From assembly GCA_902806565.1 (NCBI GenBank), contig CADCXA010000012.1:186001-250000 (forward strand): a DNA stretch of 64,000 nt, given 5' to 3'. Shown in pieces: positions 45,448-56,185 of the stretch (positions are counted from its first letter, which is position 1; every line of letters begins with the position of its first letter). Both the position numbers and the translations under genes were made by a program. The notes under the pieces are model-generated. The model searched no databases. It saw only the letters and a program-made list of their open reading frames with translations, and was not told where the DNA came from. This DNA is from Hypoxylon rubiginosum (taxonomy: Eukaryota > Ascomycota > Sordariomycetes > Xylariales > Hypoxylaceae).

Positions 45448-46369
45448 AGTAGCTCTATTCTGATTTCACGATAAAGGCCGCGTCGGTTCCAACGCCATGA
45501 GATTGCAAGGTCAACTTGACTTTGTGCAAAGGCTCCGGAAGTTTGACGAAGACGCAAGAAAAACATCCCCAAGAGGTGTGCAGGTATTAATTAGGTCTTA
45601 CCGTGATTAATTCCCAAACCAAGCAATCTATTCTCTCTTTGTTGTTCTTCGCTTGTATGAGACAATTTGAATAATTACAAATTGATTGCTGAACAACAAT
45701 GCCTTACTGCCGGAAACAACATAGAAAGTTTCAATACCAATGGGCACAAAGAAACACACTCTGCAATGTACCTTACCTACTCTGATGTAGCTCGGGCGGC
45801 GGCATTCACCTATTAAATATACACCTAGGTATGTAACCTTCTACCCGGGAGGTAAGTACTTGCACGTAGCGTACCATCAATGTAGAAGATGGTAGGTATC
45901 CTAAGCTATTGGGTGTTTGTAATGACGGAAATATTGAGGGTAAATATGAGAACCACTGCTATGTACGTACCTAAGGGCTTACTTGAGATCTATCGCGCCG
46001 ACTACCTAGATGGCTCATCTTTTCTGTGCATTATGCATTGTATAAACCTGTCACGAGACCGTCCAAGCGATGAGGGTAACTAAGACGTTGTCCCACGAGG
46101 AGCTATAAACCTAACAGCTACGAGCGTCTTCGTATATACAGGAATGACGGACAAAGAAGCTCATCAGGCAAGGGGACTTCGCCTCCGATATCCTTGGTGG
46201 TATAAGCACCCGATATCGCTATCCCAGGGGTCACGATACCTCCCAGATAGTAAGGGCTAGGTTTGTGTAACAAAGACCTAAGTCCTGACAAAACCCATGA
46301 GATGCCTGCATCTTGTTGTGCCCCGAGTCCGTGTAAACAGTGCTTTGGTACTCTTCGTCGGCTTTGCAA
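45448..46369. other. intergenic, 0.9 kb
   Basis: No gene is supported. A CACCTAGGTA variant of the recurrent palindrome lies near 45823. Confidence 0.45.
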
Positions 46370-48399
46370 TTATATCAGTTGGATCGTAGTAGACTCCACC
46401 TGATCCGTCTTCGGTGGATATTTTTCTATGAAACCCAGCCTTCGATATGTGGTCAATGTTCCTTCAATACGGTGAAGTACCAGACCCGGCCCCTTTGTCC
46501 CGCATATGATAGAAACGTCGGCCGGGCTGTTCACGTCGCATGAAAGCTCCGATGCAACATCTACGAGCCAAGAATGTCCTTGAGCACCCGGAACTTGAAT
46601 CCATCGTCGATGGTTGCTTGGGCTTTTCTCCAGATCCGTTCCGCCCCAAGCAGAAGCGCGAGTTAATATGCCCCGAATCGTTATGGCCTTGGCGCAAATT
46701 TCCGCGAATGGTCTGGATGCAATAGGATCGTAGCATATATCAAGGACCTCGATGCCCTCGAGAGCATATGTGCTGGGAGTATATCGGAACGAACCGGAGA
46801 GAGACGCCCACGACCAGGAGGGCATTGCCTGATCCGTGCTACGTTCCGCAATAATACCATAGTTACCGACGAATGCCCAGTCGAGCTCCCAAAAGAGATC
46901 GGAAAGTATAGTAGGCTCCCAGAGGCCATTCACATACCGACCCAGACCCTTTTTGAAGAAGAGCTCCGCGATACCCGCCAGGGCAGGCAACCTATCCGAA
47001 TCGTATGTCAACCGCTTCAGCAAATACGCCTCTACCACGTCTCGCCATAGTCGACGTAAGTTCTTGGGGGAAGCTTCGTGAAGTTGGGTGTCGAATCTAA
47101 CCTTGAGATCGCTCTCGGAAACAAGAGCACGCGTATCCTCACGAAACTCCCCACAGTTGCACAACCGTTGGGAGGCGCATACCCAAAGCGTTTCCCACTG
47201 CGTAAAGGATAGCACGCGAGGAGATAGGAGATACTCTACGCGCTCTGTGTTATTGGCAGCTACTTAGGTATTGTGGGTGACTGGGTATCTTGGAAGTGAC
47301 AAACCTTGAAAACACCAAGACCGTTCAAGCAGAGGCGCTGTCGTCGATGGTTCTAGGCCATACGGGCTACTCGCGTAGTACGGGGTATGTTCTAACGATG
47401 GGCGTACCGTTACGCTCGTAGGCTGACCACCCTGCGCGTGACGCTCAACCGTATGCTTGACATCCAGAACGTTGTGCTTACGGAAGAGACCGCCACGACT
47501 ATTGATCGAAGCGGCGGCTGCGACGGTGACGTAGGAATTCCCGTATACGTCTGCCATACGCGATGCTTCATTCTTCCAGTCTTCGGTATCGTCCTGGATA
47601 ATGCATAGGGAATCAATCCAAAGGAAGCGACACTGAATCTGCTGCGTGACAAATATCGCATCCTGAAACGTCCTGGGAAATGCGTCTAACGGTATCCCTG
47701 CTTTAAAGCTGTCGATGGTTTTCGCAGTAGTCATAATAGGCACAGCACCGCCCCAGCAGTGGCTCAAGGCGACATATGGGCCTTTATCTGCCTCGTCCGG
47801 CTCGTACAAGAAGACGCGACCCGGCTCGCGTGAGACGTCTAGGACTCTCGTGGGGAGCCATTCGCTTAGACGACTCTGGCAGAGAGCGTGCTTTTCGTTG
47901 CAAGAATCAATCCAGCCTTTCATTTGTGAAAGATACTTTGAACATCCAGTATCCGGCTCGAGGTCGACGCTGGGCCGAAAAACCTCTGATAGCGGGTCAT
48001 GAGCTAGGGGTGACCGTCAGCAATCACCAGACAGCCCTCCTTATAAATTACCTACCTACCTAGGTAGGCAAGGTACCTAGGTACTCGAGGCTAGGTTACA
48101 TTTAAACGAGCCAGCGAGAACTCACTGTCTTTTGTATAGAAGTGAAGGCCCATCCACCGTTTGTCGTTAGGTGACTGCTTATACTGCAGTCGGAACGAGT
48201 CCTCATCCTGACGCAGGGCAATCCACTGAACTGTGCCGGGGTTCTCCAAACAGAATGCTTCCAGGCCTTCCCAGAGAATTGAACAGAACTGACAAGCAGG
48301 GGCCGAATATTGTAAATCTTGGCCTACACCGCCCGTGATGAAGCCTCCGGAGAGGCCAGGTAGAGGCTCTAGGTTCCGGCACGCGGTGCAAGAATCCAT
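46370..48399 (-). CDS. HET-domain protein (second, Cys-motif N-terminus)
   Basis: Three exons, 48126-48399, 47305-48003 and 46370-47244, give 615 residues. Introns have GTGAGT/CCTAG and GTTTGT/CACAG borders, and phases agree. The start MDSCTACRNLEP with CxxC, and ACQFC about 30 residues later, form a possible metal-binding N-terminal lobe seen in many HET proteins. The HET core is YVALSHCWGG (168-177), FPRTFQDAIFVTQQI, RFLWIDSLCIIQDD, DWKNEASRMADVYGNSYVTVAAA and the C-terminal signature SWCFQERVEYLLSPRVLSFT, which appears only after splicing exon 2 to exon 3. Later come LPALAGIAE and PSWSWAS, typical of this type. It is a putative trigger of nonself-recognition cell death. It differs strongly from the HET gene at 19883-21619 (different core motifs), so the two are not recent duplicates. 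Intron 1 holds two TACCTAGGTA palindromes. Confidence 0.92.
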
Positions 48400-48779
48400 T
48401 TCTGATGTGGTTGGGTTGACGTTTTCACGTGTGCCGCGCTGCCGCGACGATCACAGCTGGTACCGCTGTCACGGTAGTATTGCAGCCTAGCTTATGCAGT
48501 TAAACCCGCCGCAGTGGCACAGGAGGGCTGAGTGTAGAGTGGGACTCGGACTCATCGTCTCATCCTCATCCAAGAAATGTGGGAACCCCCCTTTATCTGA
48601 TTGGATAGATCCATCTTATTATTAGATTCCCGATCCCTTCTCCCTTATTTACTCCCCCCACCCCCCTAGAAGCTGACATGAGCTGAACTTGTTGGTTATA
48701 TAAAGTCGGGAGAGAAAACCTCGTAAGCTCGCGACCATTAAAATGTTACACCAGGACTTCTGGCCATGCTGATGCTATC

Positions 48780-50788
48780 ATGGCGACAAAGGAGCAATTT
48801 ACGGTGGCTGTTATCGGCGCAGGTGAGTAAATTCCTACGTACCTACCTAACGTACGACAACCATCTGCGTCAACCATACTAAGAGCAAACGATGGTTCCA
48901 GGCTCGTCGGGGTTGTCCATGCTGAAGACTCTCCGCGACGATGGCTTCAAGGTCACACTGTATGAGAGACGAGGCCAGGTAGGCGGTCTATGGGCGTATT
49001 CCGAGAATCCGGTCGTCACAACGGCTCTGAAATGTGAGTGAATGAGGATGCATCAAAGGCTTCAACCGAGTTACTGACAAGGTCAAGCTACCGTGGCGAA
49101 CATCAGCAAATATACCTGTGGGATGACTGATTTTCCTATGCCCGATAGTAGGTTTTACGTTGCGATGCGGATACGTACGCTCTTGTCGGCTGATGATTTC
49201 TTAGAGTATCCGCACCACTTAGCCCAGGCCGACTTCCAAGAGTATATGGAGTCGTATGCTAAGCATTTCGACTTGCTGAAAGACATTGTGTTCAATGCAT
49301 CCTTAGAAAGAGTATCCAGAAATGAAAGAGACACCAAGTGGGAAGTGGAAGTGGTTGTTGACGGCAAGCGTCAGACCTTAGAGTACGATAAGGTCGCATT
49401 TTGCCATGGATATCAGACGAAGGCAAAGATGCCGGAGTTCATGGATCAAGACAAATTTGAGGGTCTCTTGATTCATGCCCAGGGGTACCGCTCGTGAGTT
49501 AACCCAGCAGAGCAGAGCAGAGTCTCTGCACATGTTCTGACCGAAACCGTATAGCCCTGAAGTATTCAAAGGCAAGAAGGTTGTCGTCGTAGGCGTCGGC
49601 AGCACCGCAGGCGACATCATAAACGAATTAGTTCCTGTCGCGTCCCAGGTTTACGCCTCTCACCGTCGAGGATCGCTGTTCGTGCACAAATGGAGGAATG
49701 GGTCCCCAGTCGATCTGTTGACTACCCGACGAAGGAGGCAGATGGCAATGTTCTTGCAACGAAACTTTCCAACAGCCGCGAGGACCATTGCTGACTTGGG
49801 CTGTCGATATATGATGTGGCAAAGTTGGGGTCACCTCGATCCTTCTTGGCGGTTGACGCCGTTCCCTTCCCTCACCTTATCTATACCGAGCACAGGCGCC
49901 AACATTATACCCTCGCTGAAAGACGGGACCTTGATCTCGCTTTACGGACTAAGACAATTCGTGGGCCCTCGCTCGATCGAGTTCGATGATGGCACGGTAC
50001 TCGAGGACGTGGACGCGGTAATTGCAGCCACAGGGTATACCGCAGACTTCAGCGTTGCTCCGTTCGTCGAGCAGAGCCGTCCGTCGGACTATAGCGGCCC
50101 CTTAATTTCTAGATTGTGGAAGAACTTATTTCCACCAAGGTATGCTGATTCGGTCTGCCTGCTGTGCTACTCTGGCTTCGGCAAGAACAATGGTTTCTCC
50201 TTCTCGGACGTGGTTTCAATGGCAGTCAGCAACGTCTGGCGAGGCGTACATCCCATTCCAACTAGAGAAGAGATGGAGAAGCAGATTGATGCCCATCACA
50301 ACTGGGTAGCATCGAGAGTAAGTAACCCTTGGGGTTCCTTTTTTCCCTTCCCCCTTTTTTTCTCTCCTCTTCTTTCGGTGAGTTCCAAGAGTAAAGATGC
50401 CGTATTAGGAATGATCTAGGAATCATTGCTCTCAAAACATGCTTCAATGCTCAAATATCTTGCCTCGAGAAGTAATTACTGACTCCCGTTGCCGTAGTGG
50501 AGGCTGGATAACAAGATCGACGTCTCAATGGTCAAACAGTGGGAGTTTCAAGGTTTTCTTCACGAGGCTGCGGGTACGGGAATGGAAAACCTAGACTGGG
50601 GATGGAAAGGATGGAAATTTTGGTGGAATGATCGGATGATGTATAACTATATGAACCATGGAGTCGAAACTTCTCACGCATTTCGATTCTTCGAGACTGG
50701 AAAGCGAAAGACATATCCGGGAGCAAGGGAAGCCATCATCCAGGCGAACAAAGCAGTCAAGGTATTTCCTATCAAGGGAATCAAGTGA
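48780..50788 (+). CDS. flavin-containing monooxygenase (FMO family)
   Basis: Six exons, 48780-48822, 48902-49033, 49088-49147, 49205-49493, 49555-50317 and 50498-50788, give 525 residues. Exon phases agree throughout. The FAD-binding Rossmann motif is GAGSSG (13-18), split by intron 1, followed by LYERRGQVGGLW. Exon 3 joins exon 4 as FPMPDKYPHHL, a family signature. FCHGYQ and then HAQGYRSPEVF fill the place of the FMO identifying motif (FxGxxxHxxxY/F), directly before the NADPH-binding GVGSTAGD. ATGY (in VIAATGYTADF) is present. No membrane anchor is visible at the C-terminus. FMO-type enzymes oxygenate N or S atoms or act as Baeyer-Villiger oxygenases; the substrate is unknown. It diverges from the HET gene with about 380 bases between starts, and runs toward the protease-like gene. 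Confidence 0.93.
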
Positions 50789-50996
50789 CAGTAGAAAGGG
50801 GATCGAAGATTTTTATAGCCAAGTTAATTTCTAACATAATCTCTAACTATAATATTTGATGTCCGGTCTTGTACCGTCTACCAGCTAACAAAGCGTTACA
50901 TTAATCGCCGGCAGGTGAAGCGAACCAGAAACGTTCTTAGCACTCCGTATAGTGCGATCTGATATTTCATTCCAACTCAACTCCGCAGCTTCAAAC
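50789..50996. other. short convergent spacer
   Basis: This is shared 3' DNA between the monooxygenase and the protease-like gene, with AT-rich 3' UTR-type sequence. Confidence 0.5.
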
Positions 50997-52274
50997 TTAG
51001 ACGCTCGCTCCCGTGAGCTGAATCTGGTAGTCAAGACCTCGGCTCACATCACTAGTAAGTGAGAAAGGGTCATAGAGGTAGAGCGTGCTCGGCGTGTTCA
51101 CAACTACCAGGCTGGCCTCCTCCCCGCTGGCTAGACTGATTTGCGCCTTGTTGTCCACGATCCCAATATACCGAACAGATCCATTCGAAGCCTTGACCGC
51201 CAGAGTGGCGGTATAGGGTGCCGTCGCAGTTACCGTAACGCTAATCGATGTCCCCGTTGCTTTGAGCGGGATGATGTTGGCGCCCATGTAGCGCGGTTGA
51301 CGGGCTGATTTGACTCGGTACCTGCCTCCGCCCAGAGAATCCAGGTTGGCGTAATTGAATTGGCTCTTTTGCCTCTCGTAAAGCGCTTTTGCTTTCACGT
51401 GCCCAATGTCGACGTAGGCCATGCGGGCCCAATAGCGACCGACGATGGTCTGTATCCTAGTAGGCGACGCAAGCTGGTCAAGGACATGTAAAGGCGTCTC
51501 GTTGCTATTGCGCTTGTACTTCCGCCACACATTGGGGAAATTCGCCATCCCCAAGCCGGCGTAGTTGTCAGGGTTGTTTGTGACGTACGTCAGGAAAGGC
51601 CAGGCCTCGTAATAGTTCCCGGTTCCACTCGACCCGTCTACAATAACCTGGAACGAGTCGCCGATGACCTTGTTTAGATTCATAAGCGTATCGCCGCTCG
51701 GCTGGTTGTATTTTGCTCTCGACCCGGCACAAATATCCGAAGTAATGAACGTGTCAGCAACGAAGTTGGCTACCGTCTCCCACCAAGCACCGGTACGACC
51801 CTGGTTAACCCAGTAGCGCTCCGCGTATGTCATAGCGTGTCCGAACTCGTGGACTGTAATCGAAGGCGTACTCATCCACTGCGTAACGACATTGAGGAAA
51901 CTTAGACCAGTTGCGCTATCCGTTCCGGTGTTGGCAGCCGTGTTGGCACCCAGGTTGGCCACATCGTAGATGTTCATCTTATACCATGGCCCGTCATCGT
52001 TTTCCTGATTGAAACTGAGGCCTGTTGAGCGCCACCCTTGGCCATTAATGAAGCAATCGTAAGCCGATTCGAGAGTCTGTAGGACAGTGTTTGCGACAGA
52101 ATCGCTCACCGCGTCGTAGACCCGGAAGTGAGGTGAGTCTTTGTACTTGGATCCTCCAGGGCCCACTCTCGTGTTGGGTGTGAACTCAGCCGGCGGTGCG
52201 GCCAGTACCCGCGAGGGGGCAGCAGTAGCCTTCGCGGCCCACCATAGCAGGACGACGGCCACGCCGAGTTTCAT
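50997..52274 (-). CDS. secreted HExxH metallopeptidase-like protein (DUF6055-like)
   Basis: This is a single-exon gene of 425 residues from the ATG at 52274. The N-terminus MKLGVAVVLLWWAAKATAAP is a clear signal peptide with cleavage near residue 19. SITVHEFGHAMTY (about 138-150) holds the zinc-protease motif HEFGH (H142, E143, H146). Twenty residues on, AWWETVANFVAD offers E166 as a possible third zinc ligand. The middle repeats aromatic-rich segments (YYEAWPFLTYVTNN, RYWARMAYVDIGH). The C-terminal 100 residues are beta-rich (ISVTVTATAPYTATLAVKAS), like an accessory carbohydrate-binding or Ig-like domain. It resembles secreted fungal proteins annotated as DUF6055 with a thermolysin-like metal site. 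Peptidase activity is inferred from the motif; a glycan-active role is also possible given the context of such secreted proteins. There are two or three potential N-glycosylation sites (NET, NGS). Confidence 0.83.
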   Translation of the reverse strand: MKLGVAVVLLWWAAKATAAPSRVLAAPPAEFTPNTRVGPGGSKYKDSPHFRVYDAVSDSVANTVLQTLESAYDCFINGQGWRSTGLSFNQENDDGPWYKMNIYDVANLGANTAANTGTDSATGLSFLNVVTQWMSTPSITVHEFGHAMTYAERYWVNQGRTGAWWETVANFVADTFITSDICAGSRAKYNQPSGDTLMNLNKVIGDSFQVIVDGSSGTGNYYEAWPFLTYVTNNPDNYAGLGMANFPNVWRKYKRNSNETPLHVLDQLASPTRIQTIVGRYWARMAYVDIGHVKAKALYERQKSQFNYANLDSLGGGRYRVKSARQPRYMGANIIPLKATGTSISVTVTATAPYTATLAVKASNGSVRYIGIVDNKAQISLASGEEASLVVVNTPSTLYLYDPFSLTSDVSRGLDYQIQLTGASV

Positions 52275-53212
52275 GATAGGTATCGAAGCTGGGGGATGAG
52301 AAGGGATTCGTGCGGTAGGAGATCGAGCCTTTTAGAACAACTCGGAGCGAAGATCATTGTTTTTATGTTCTATGTTCGGCTCGCCGTGGGTTCTAGGCCT
52401 CAACTTCGGAGGTGTGAGTCCGAGATTGGATACTCTCTCGTCGACATTACGCGAACAGCCTAAAAAGGGTTACTGCCAAGGAGACTACCTATCACTTGTT
52501 AGATACCTAAAGAAGTGTGGCATCCATTACACTACTATTCTCTTGAATTATTCATACTAACTATAAGGAAAATCGGTTGTCTTCGGCATGGTGTTGGCCC
52601 GAGTTGTCTGTTAGAAATAATGCAGCGAAACTGAGTATGATCCCGACTATACCTTATCTTCACCAGCAAAGAGCAGCAATAGTATTTCACGGAGCAAAAT
52701 ATTGATTTTTAACTGAAACTATTCATCATAGGAGACATATAAAGTAGTTTGAAGAATCGGTACTATTGAATTCTTCATAATGTGGAATGTTCAAATCATG
52801 TTCTTCCCATCCGGAGACCCCCTTTCACACTCGATTATTGTTATAGACTATAGGGCGACCTCGCCTCCGCACAAGGCACCTTAAACTACTAGTTGCTTTT
52901 ATGTCCTTTTTACACTTAGTTAAGTCGTAGGCTTTAGCCTCGTCAGTAACGGACAAAGTTCATAACCCGCTTTACTTATGTCTATCTAGGTAGGTTATAG
53001 GGTGAGATCTCTATGATGAGTACCATGACAGTTATGCGAAGAAGGTGAGCGATTTTATTTGGTGGTCCTCCTCCTCTTTCTAAATTATCGTCTATAATCA
53101 CCTTTGATCTTTCTGGGAATTTGTGTCTCAGCATCAATCATACATTATATTCGCTAGGAGTATGGTATCTCTTACTAGGAGTGGCGATGACTCTAGGAAG
53201 GGTTTCTGCCTC
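52275..53212. other. intergenic, 0.9 kb
   Basis: AT-leaning DNA lies between the protease-like gene and the second chromodomain gene. No ORF or RNA is supported. Confidence 0.5.
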
Positions 53213-54454
53213 CTAATACAATCCTTTTAACTGCTTCCGGTGTCGCCGCTTTACCGAGTTCGCCATGCGGCGATTATTGGCGAGGCGAACCTCCCAATAT
53301 TGATCGATAAAGTTGATGGGTGTGTATTTCGCTCTTTGCCACGTCTGTTTCTGATTTCTCGGCCATTCGCCTTCCCAACGAATTTTATAAGAAGAAACAC
53401 GGCTACGTGATACTTCATGAGGCCAGTGGTCAACAACGGCCTCGATAGGGTATAGTGTATCATCTTCCCCAGCGCTATCTTCACTTTCTTTTTCCTCGGA
53501 GTCGGAATCCTTAAGCATAGAGAGGTCTAGAGAACCAGGCGCGCTAAGACGAGGCGAGGAGAATGGGGAAGATGAAGAAGAGAAAGAGGAAGATGGGCAG
53601 GGAGAGGGAGAAGGGACCTTAGACTGGTGTGTCAGGTTTGGAAGCACCCCAACTTCGGAATTGTCCACTTCCAACCGTTGATCAACGGGAGCCGGCATAC
53701 TTGACGGCACCATAGAGCTGGACTTTAGCTGAGGGTATATCGGAGCTGAACCGGAACTAAAGCCCGAGACTACGGAGAGGCCATCATTTAAGGGAAGGTA
53801 TCTAGCTTGAAACTCGGGGAGTTCAGTCCGAGGTCCAACTCTTAAGCCTAGATTTCTTGAATGTAGTGAGTTCTGCATCGGCTCCTTAAGAGCACCGGGT
53901 CGGATGGGTAGACCGCCCGGCTGATCCCAAAGCCTAGCCAGATGGCAGAGACGGCCGATGCTAAAACGCACTGAATTAGAAAGCCGTACAAGCTCTGCCT
54001 CTATGTCTGTTCGCCTGGCGGCATTGGCTGTGAAAAGGCTTTGCGATATCTTATTTCGATACATATTAGTTAGGCCGAGCTCGACGCCAGCTTTAAAAAA
54101 ATCACGAACAAGTAGAAGGAGAGATGCATTTCCCCCGAGGTATGCATCTAAAAACGATAAATCTTTCCTTGCGTCCTCGTCCGCAAAATTAAAATGATGG
54201 TATTTGACTTCAACTCCGCATTCAGCACCGGTCTGGCATAGAACTTGCTGCTCAAGGCGGCAACATTTCGGATGCCAAGGGCACGTCTCTTGCACAGATA
54301 TCTGCTTGAAGAGATGGGGATAATCGCATGACAAGCTTACATAGGGGTCCTGAAATGGACTGTATACCGTGTAACCTGTACTGGGGTTGACGACGCTGAG
54401 GAAGCGCGTCTCATGCTTGTAAGAGGTATTATGGATGTAGACTTGGAGGCACAT
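53213..54454 (-). CDS. chromodomain protein with long N-terminal region
   Basis: This is a single-exon gene of 413 residues from the ATG at 54454. The C-terminal 53 residues of interest (335-387) are a chromodomain: YPIEAVVDHWPHEV, YKIRWEGEW, TWQRAKYT and FIDQYW match the beta-strand, aromatic cage and helix order. Aromatic cage positions Y335, W358 or W364 and W372 are available. The tail (KRRHRKQLKGLY) is basic. The N-terminal 180 residues have nine cysteines and two CxxxC/HxxCC stretches (CPWHPKCC), with no family I recognise. The region 235-330 is a Ser/Pro-rich, probably disordered linker with an acidic end (DSDSEEKESEDSAGEDD). This may be a host gene or a remnant of a retroelement integrase chromodomain, but no integrase core precedes it, so a chromatin reader is more likely. 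Confidence 0.75.
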   Translation of the reverse strand: MCLQVYIHNTSYKHETRFLSVVNPSTGYTVYSPFQDPYVSLSCDYPHLFKQISVQETCPWHPKCCRLEQQVLCQTGAECGVEVKYHHFNFADEDARKDLSFLDAYLGGNASLLLLVRDFFKAGVELGLTNMYRNKISQSLFTANAARRTDIEAELVRLSNSVRFSIGRLCHLARLWDQPGGLPIRPGALKEPMQNSLHSRNLGLRVGPRTELPEFQARYLPLNDGLSVVSGFSSGSAPIYPQLKSSSMVPSSMPAPVDQRLEVDNSEVGVLPNLTHQSKVPSPSPCPSSSFSSSSSPFSSPRLSAPGSLDLSMLKDSDSEEKESEDSAGEDDTLYPIEAVVDHWPHEVSRSRVSSYKIRWEGEWPRNQKQTWQRAKYTPINFIDQYWEVRLANNRRMANSVKRRHRKQLKGLY

Positions 54455-56185
54455 TTTACCTGGAAACTTGAATCGTAGTACTGAAGGAACCGATCTACCT
54501 AGGTAGTGGGATGTCTACGTGATCTTGGAGCCCCTAGTCTCGAAATTGGTATTGTATCTGGTTCCAAGAAAGGGGCGTCGACAGATATTTTGTCGCGAAG
54601 AATATGATAAATGTGTGCCCCTTTTTGCCTGTGCTTACTTAGGGGGGTTTATGGATATATGACCTTTGTTTTCATGGCATGCCGTTCAAGTGTTCAAGCA
54701 CGGCATTGTTGTTCAGCCATAAATAACCATACAGCTCAAAGCCCAACATACTCCTTGTTCTCGCTCGTACCCACGACTCCCTCTCAGAACAGTATAACTC
54801 GTTGCAAACAAACAGCCTATCAAGGACTTGTTCTGTCTGGCGCCAAAGACCCTGCTGCCATACATCCACTCCGTCTTACCCATGCTTGGACTCCAATCTA
54901 GTTGCCAATGAACTGCCGGCTTCGGGTCTCGTATCCGACTCTTCACCCCAACGTGGCGTCGAGGTAGTCATTAGTTTTCAAGTTGGAGTCTAGCTGGCGG
55001 TGCGCTGGTCATCTGGGTTTGGCATCACGCCAAGACTCTGACAAAAACGAGCTCACTTGATCTCGACTGTGACACGGACCGCAGCAAAAAAAAAAAAAAA
55101 AAAAAAAAGAGCTCGGTAGACCCCAAGTCAACAACCCGGGAATCTTGGATTCCTCGGGTACATAGTAGCGTCGTAATATGCGGCTGAGTAGCTTATGTTA
55201 TGATTAGCACAGGTGCATGGAACATGGAAATAGGAGGGGAGCTTAGGGCCGTACGTCCCTACACCGAAGCCCAAAGTTGAGCAGGTAAAATTGGGCTGTA
55301 CCGTCCTCGCCATCCTCGACATCCTCGACTGACTCTAGCCATGGCCAACGACCGACGGCAATATATCTGGCGACGTGTTCGGCTACACGGGATCTTTGAT
55401 GAGTTCGCTAGGGGGAGGGGGCCTTCCCACCCATGGGCTTACTATAACGCCCGGCGCACCAATCAAGTCACCCATACCGACTCTGCATGGTATGGCTTTC
55501 GTGTAACCGAGCCATACCGCCCCGATGGACCTTCGCACTGCCGATTATAAAGAGCTTGGTAGATGAGATCCGCAGCGAACACTCCCTATGTGGGTATACC
55601 GAAACACCGAAGCCGTGGTTCTCCTCGACGCACCTGTTGGGGATATCTGCCAGAGGCGCGTGACCGTTGGGAGAAGAGTTACTATTTGGAACTAGGGCCT
55701 CGGGCGTTTCGCTGCCATCTATCCCGTCACCTTTTTTATCCCGGAAAGCGATATACCAAACAGGGAGGCCGGGTGGGTGATGTCGATAGCACAGCCCGAC
55801 TTGCACTTCCAGGGCATATCCTTTGCGATTGTTTGGTAGGCTACCTATAATCAAGCAACGTCCTAGTCCCGTCCCCTGCCAATTGCTCCGGCGTCATCGC
55901 AATGGCTTGTCATTACCACGTATCTTGCCCGGACGCCAGCCTCAGGCTTCTTTTAGTTCAACCAGTGAACAATAATCATGCTGTAACAGAGTCTTGACGA
56001 AAGAAAAAGAAGAAGAGAGAAAAAAAAAGGTACCCTCTCCGTGATCATGATAGTATGCCGTTTCTGCTGTCGCGGTCCTCTAGCGACTAGCCCCGTAAAT
56101 GCAGCCTTTCATATATGATGTGTGGTATCAATGCCTCTCTCCTTGTAACGCCGGACCTAAATCAAGTAATGCGCTGCCCATAATC
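54455..56185. other. intergenic, 1.7 kb
   Basis: This contains a TACCTAGGTA palindrome at 54496 (40 bases upstream of the chromodomain start), a 23-base A run at 55086-55108 and two plus-strand ORFs (55341-55550 and 55563-55850) without domain support. The first has a CCATGG start and could be a hypothetical gene; I do not call it. Confidence 0.45.
55086..55108 (+). repeat. 23-base A homopolymer
   Basis: An uninterrupted A run lies in intergenic DNA, with no gene end or target-site duplication around it that would mark a retroposed element. Confidence 0.9.

Noticed and set aside
25537..50788. Secondary-metabolite cluster (acetyltransferase, AMP-binding enzyme, monooxygenase)
   Set aside because: The genes are spread over 25 kb with housekeeping genes between them and no core synthase; the AMP-binding gene is a fatty acyl-CoA synthetase.
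55341..55850. Two plus-strand ORFs, the first with a CCATGG start
   Set aside because: No recognised domain, no splice junction that joins both in phase, and overlap with other frames; too weak to call.
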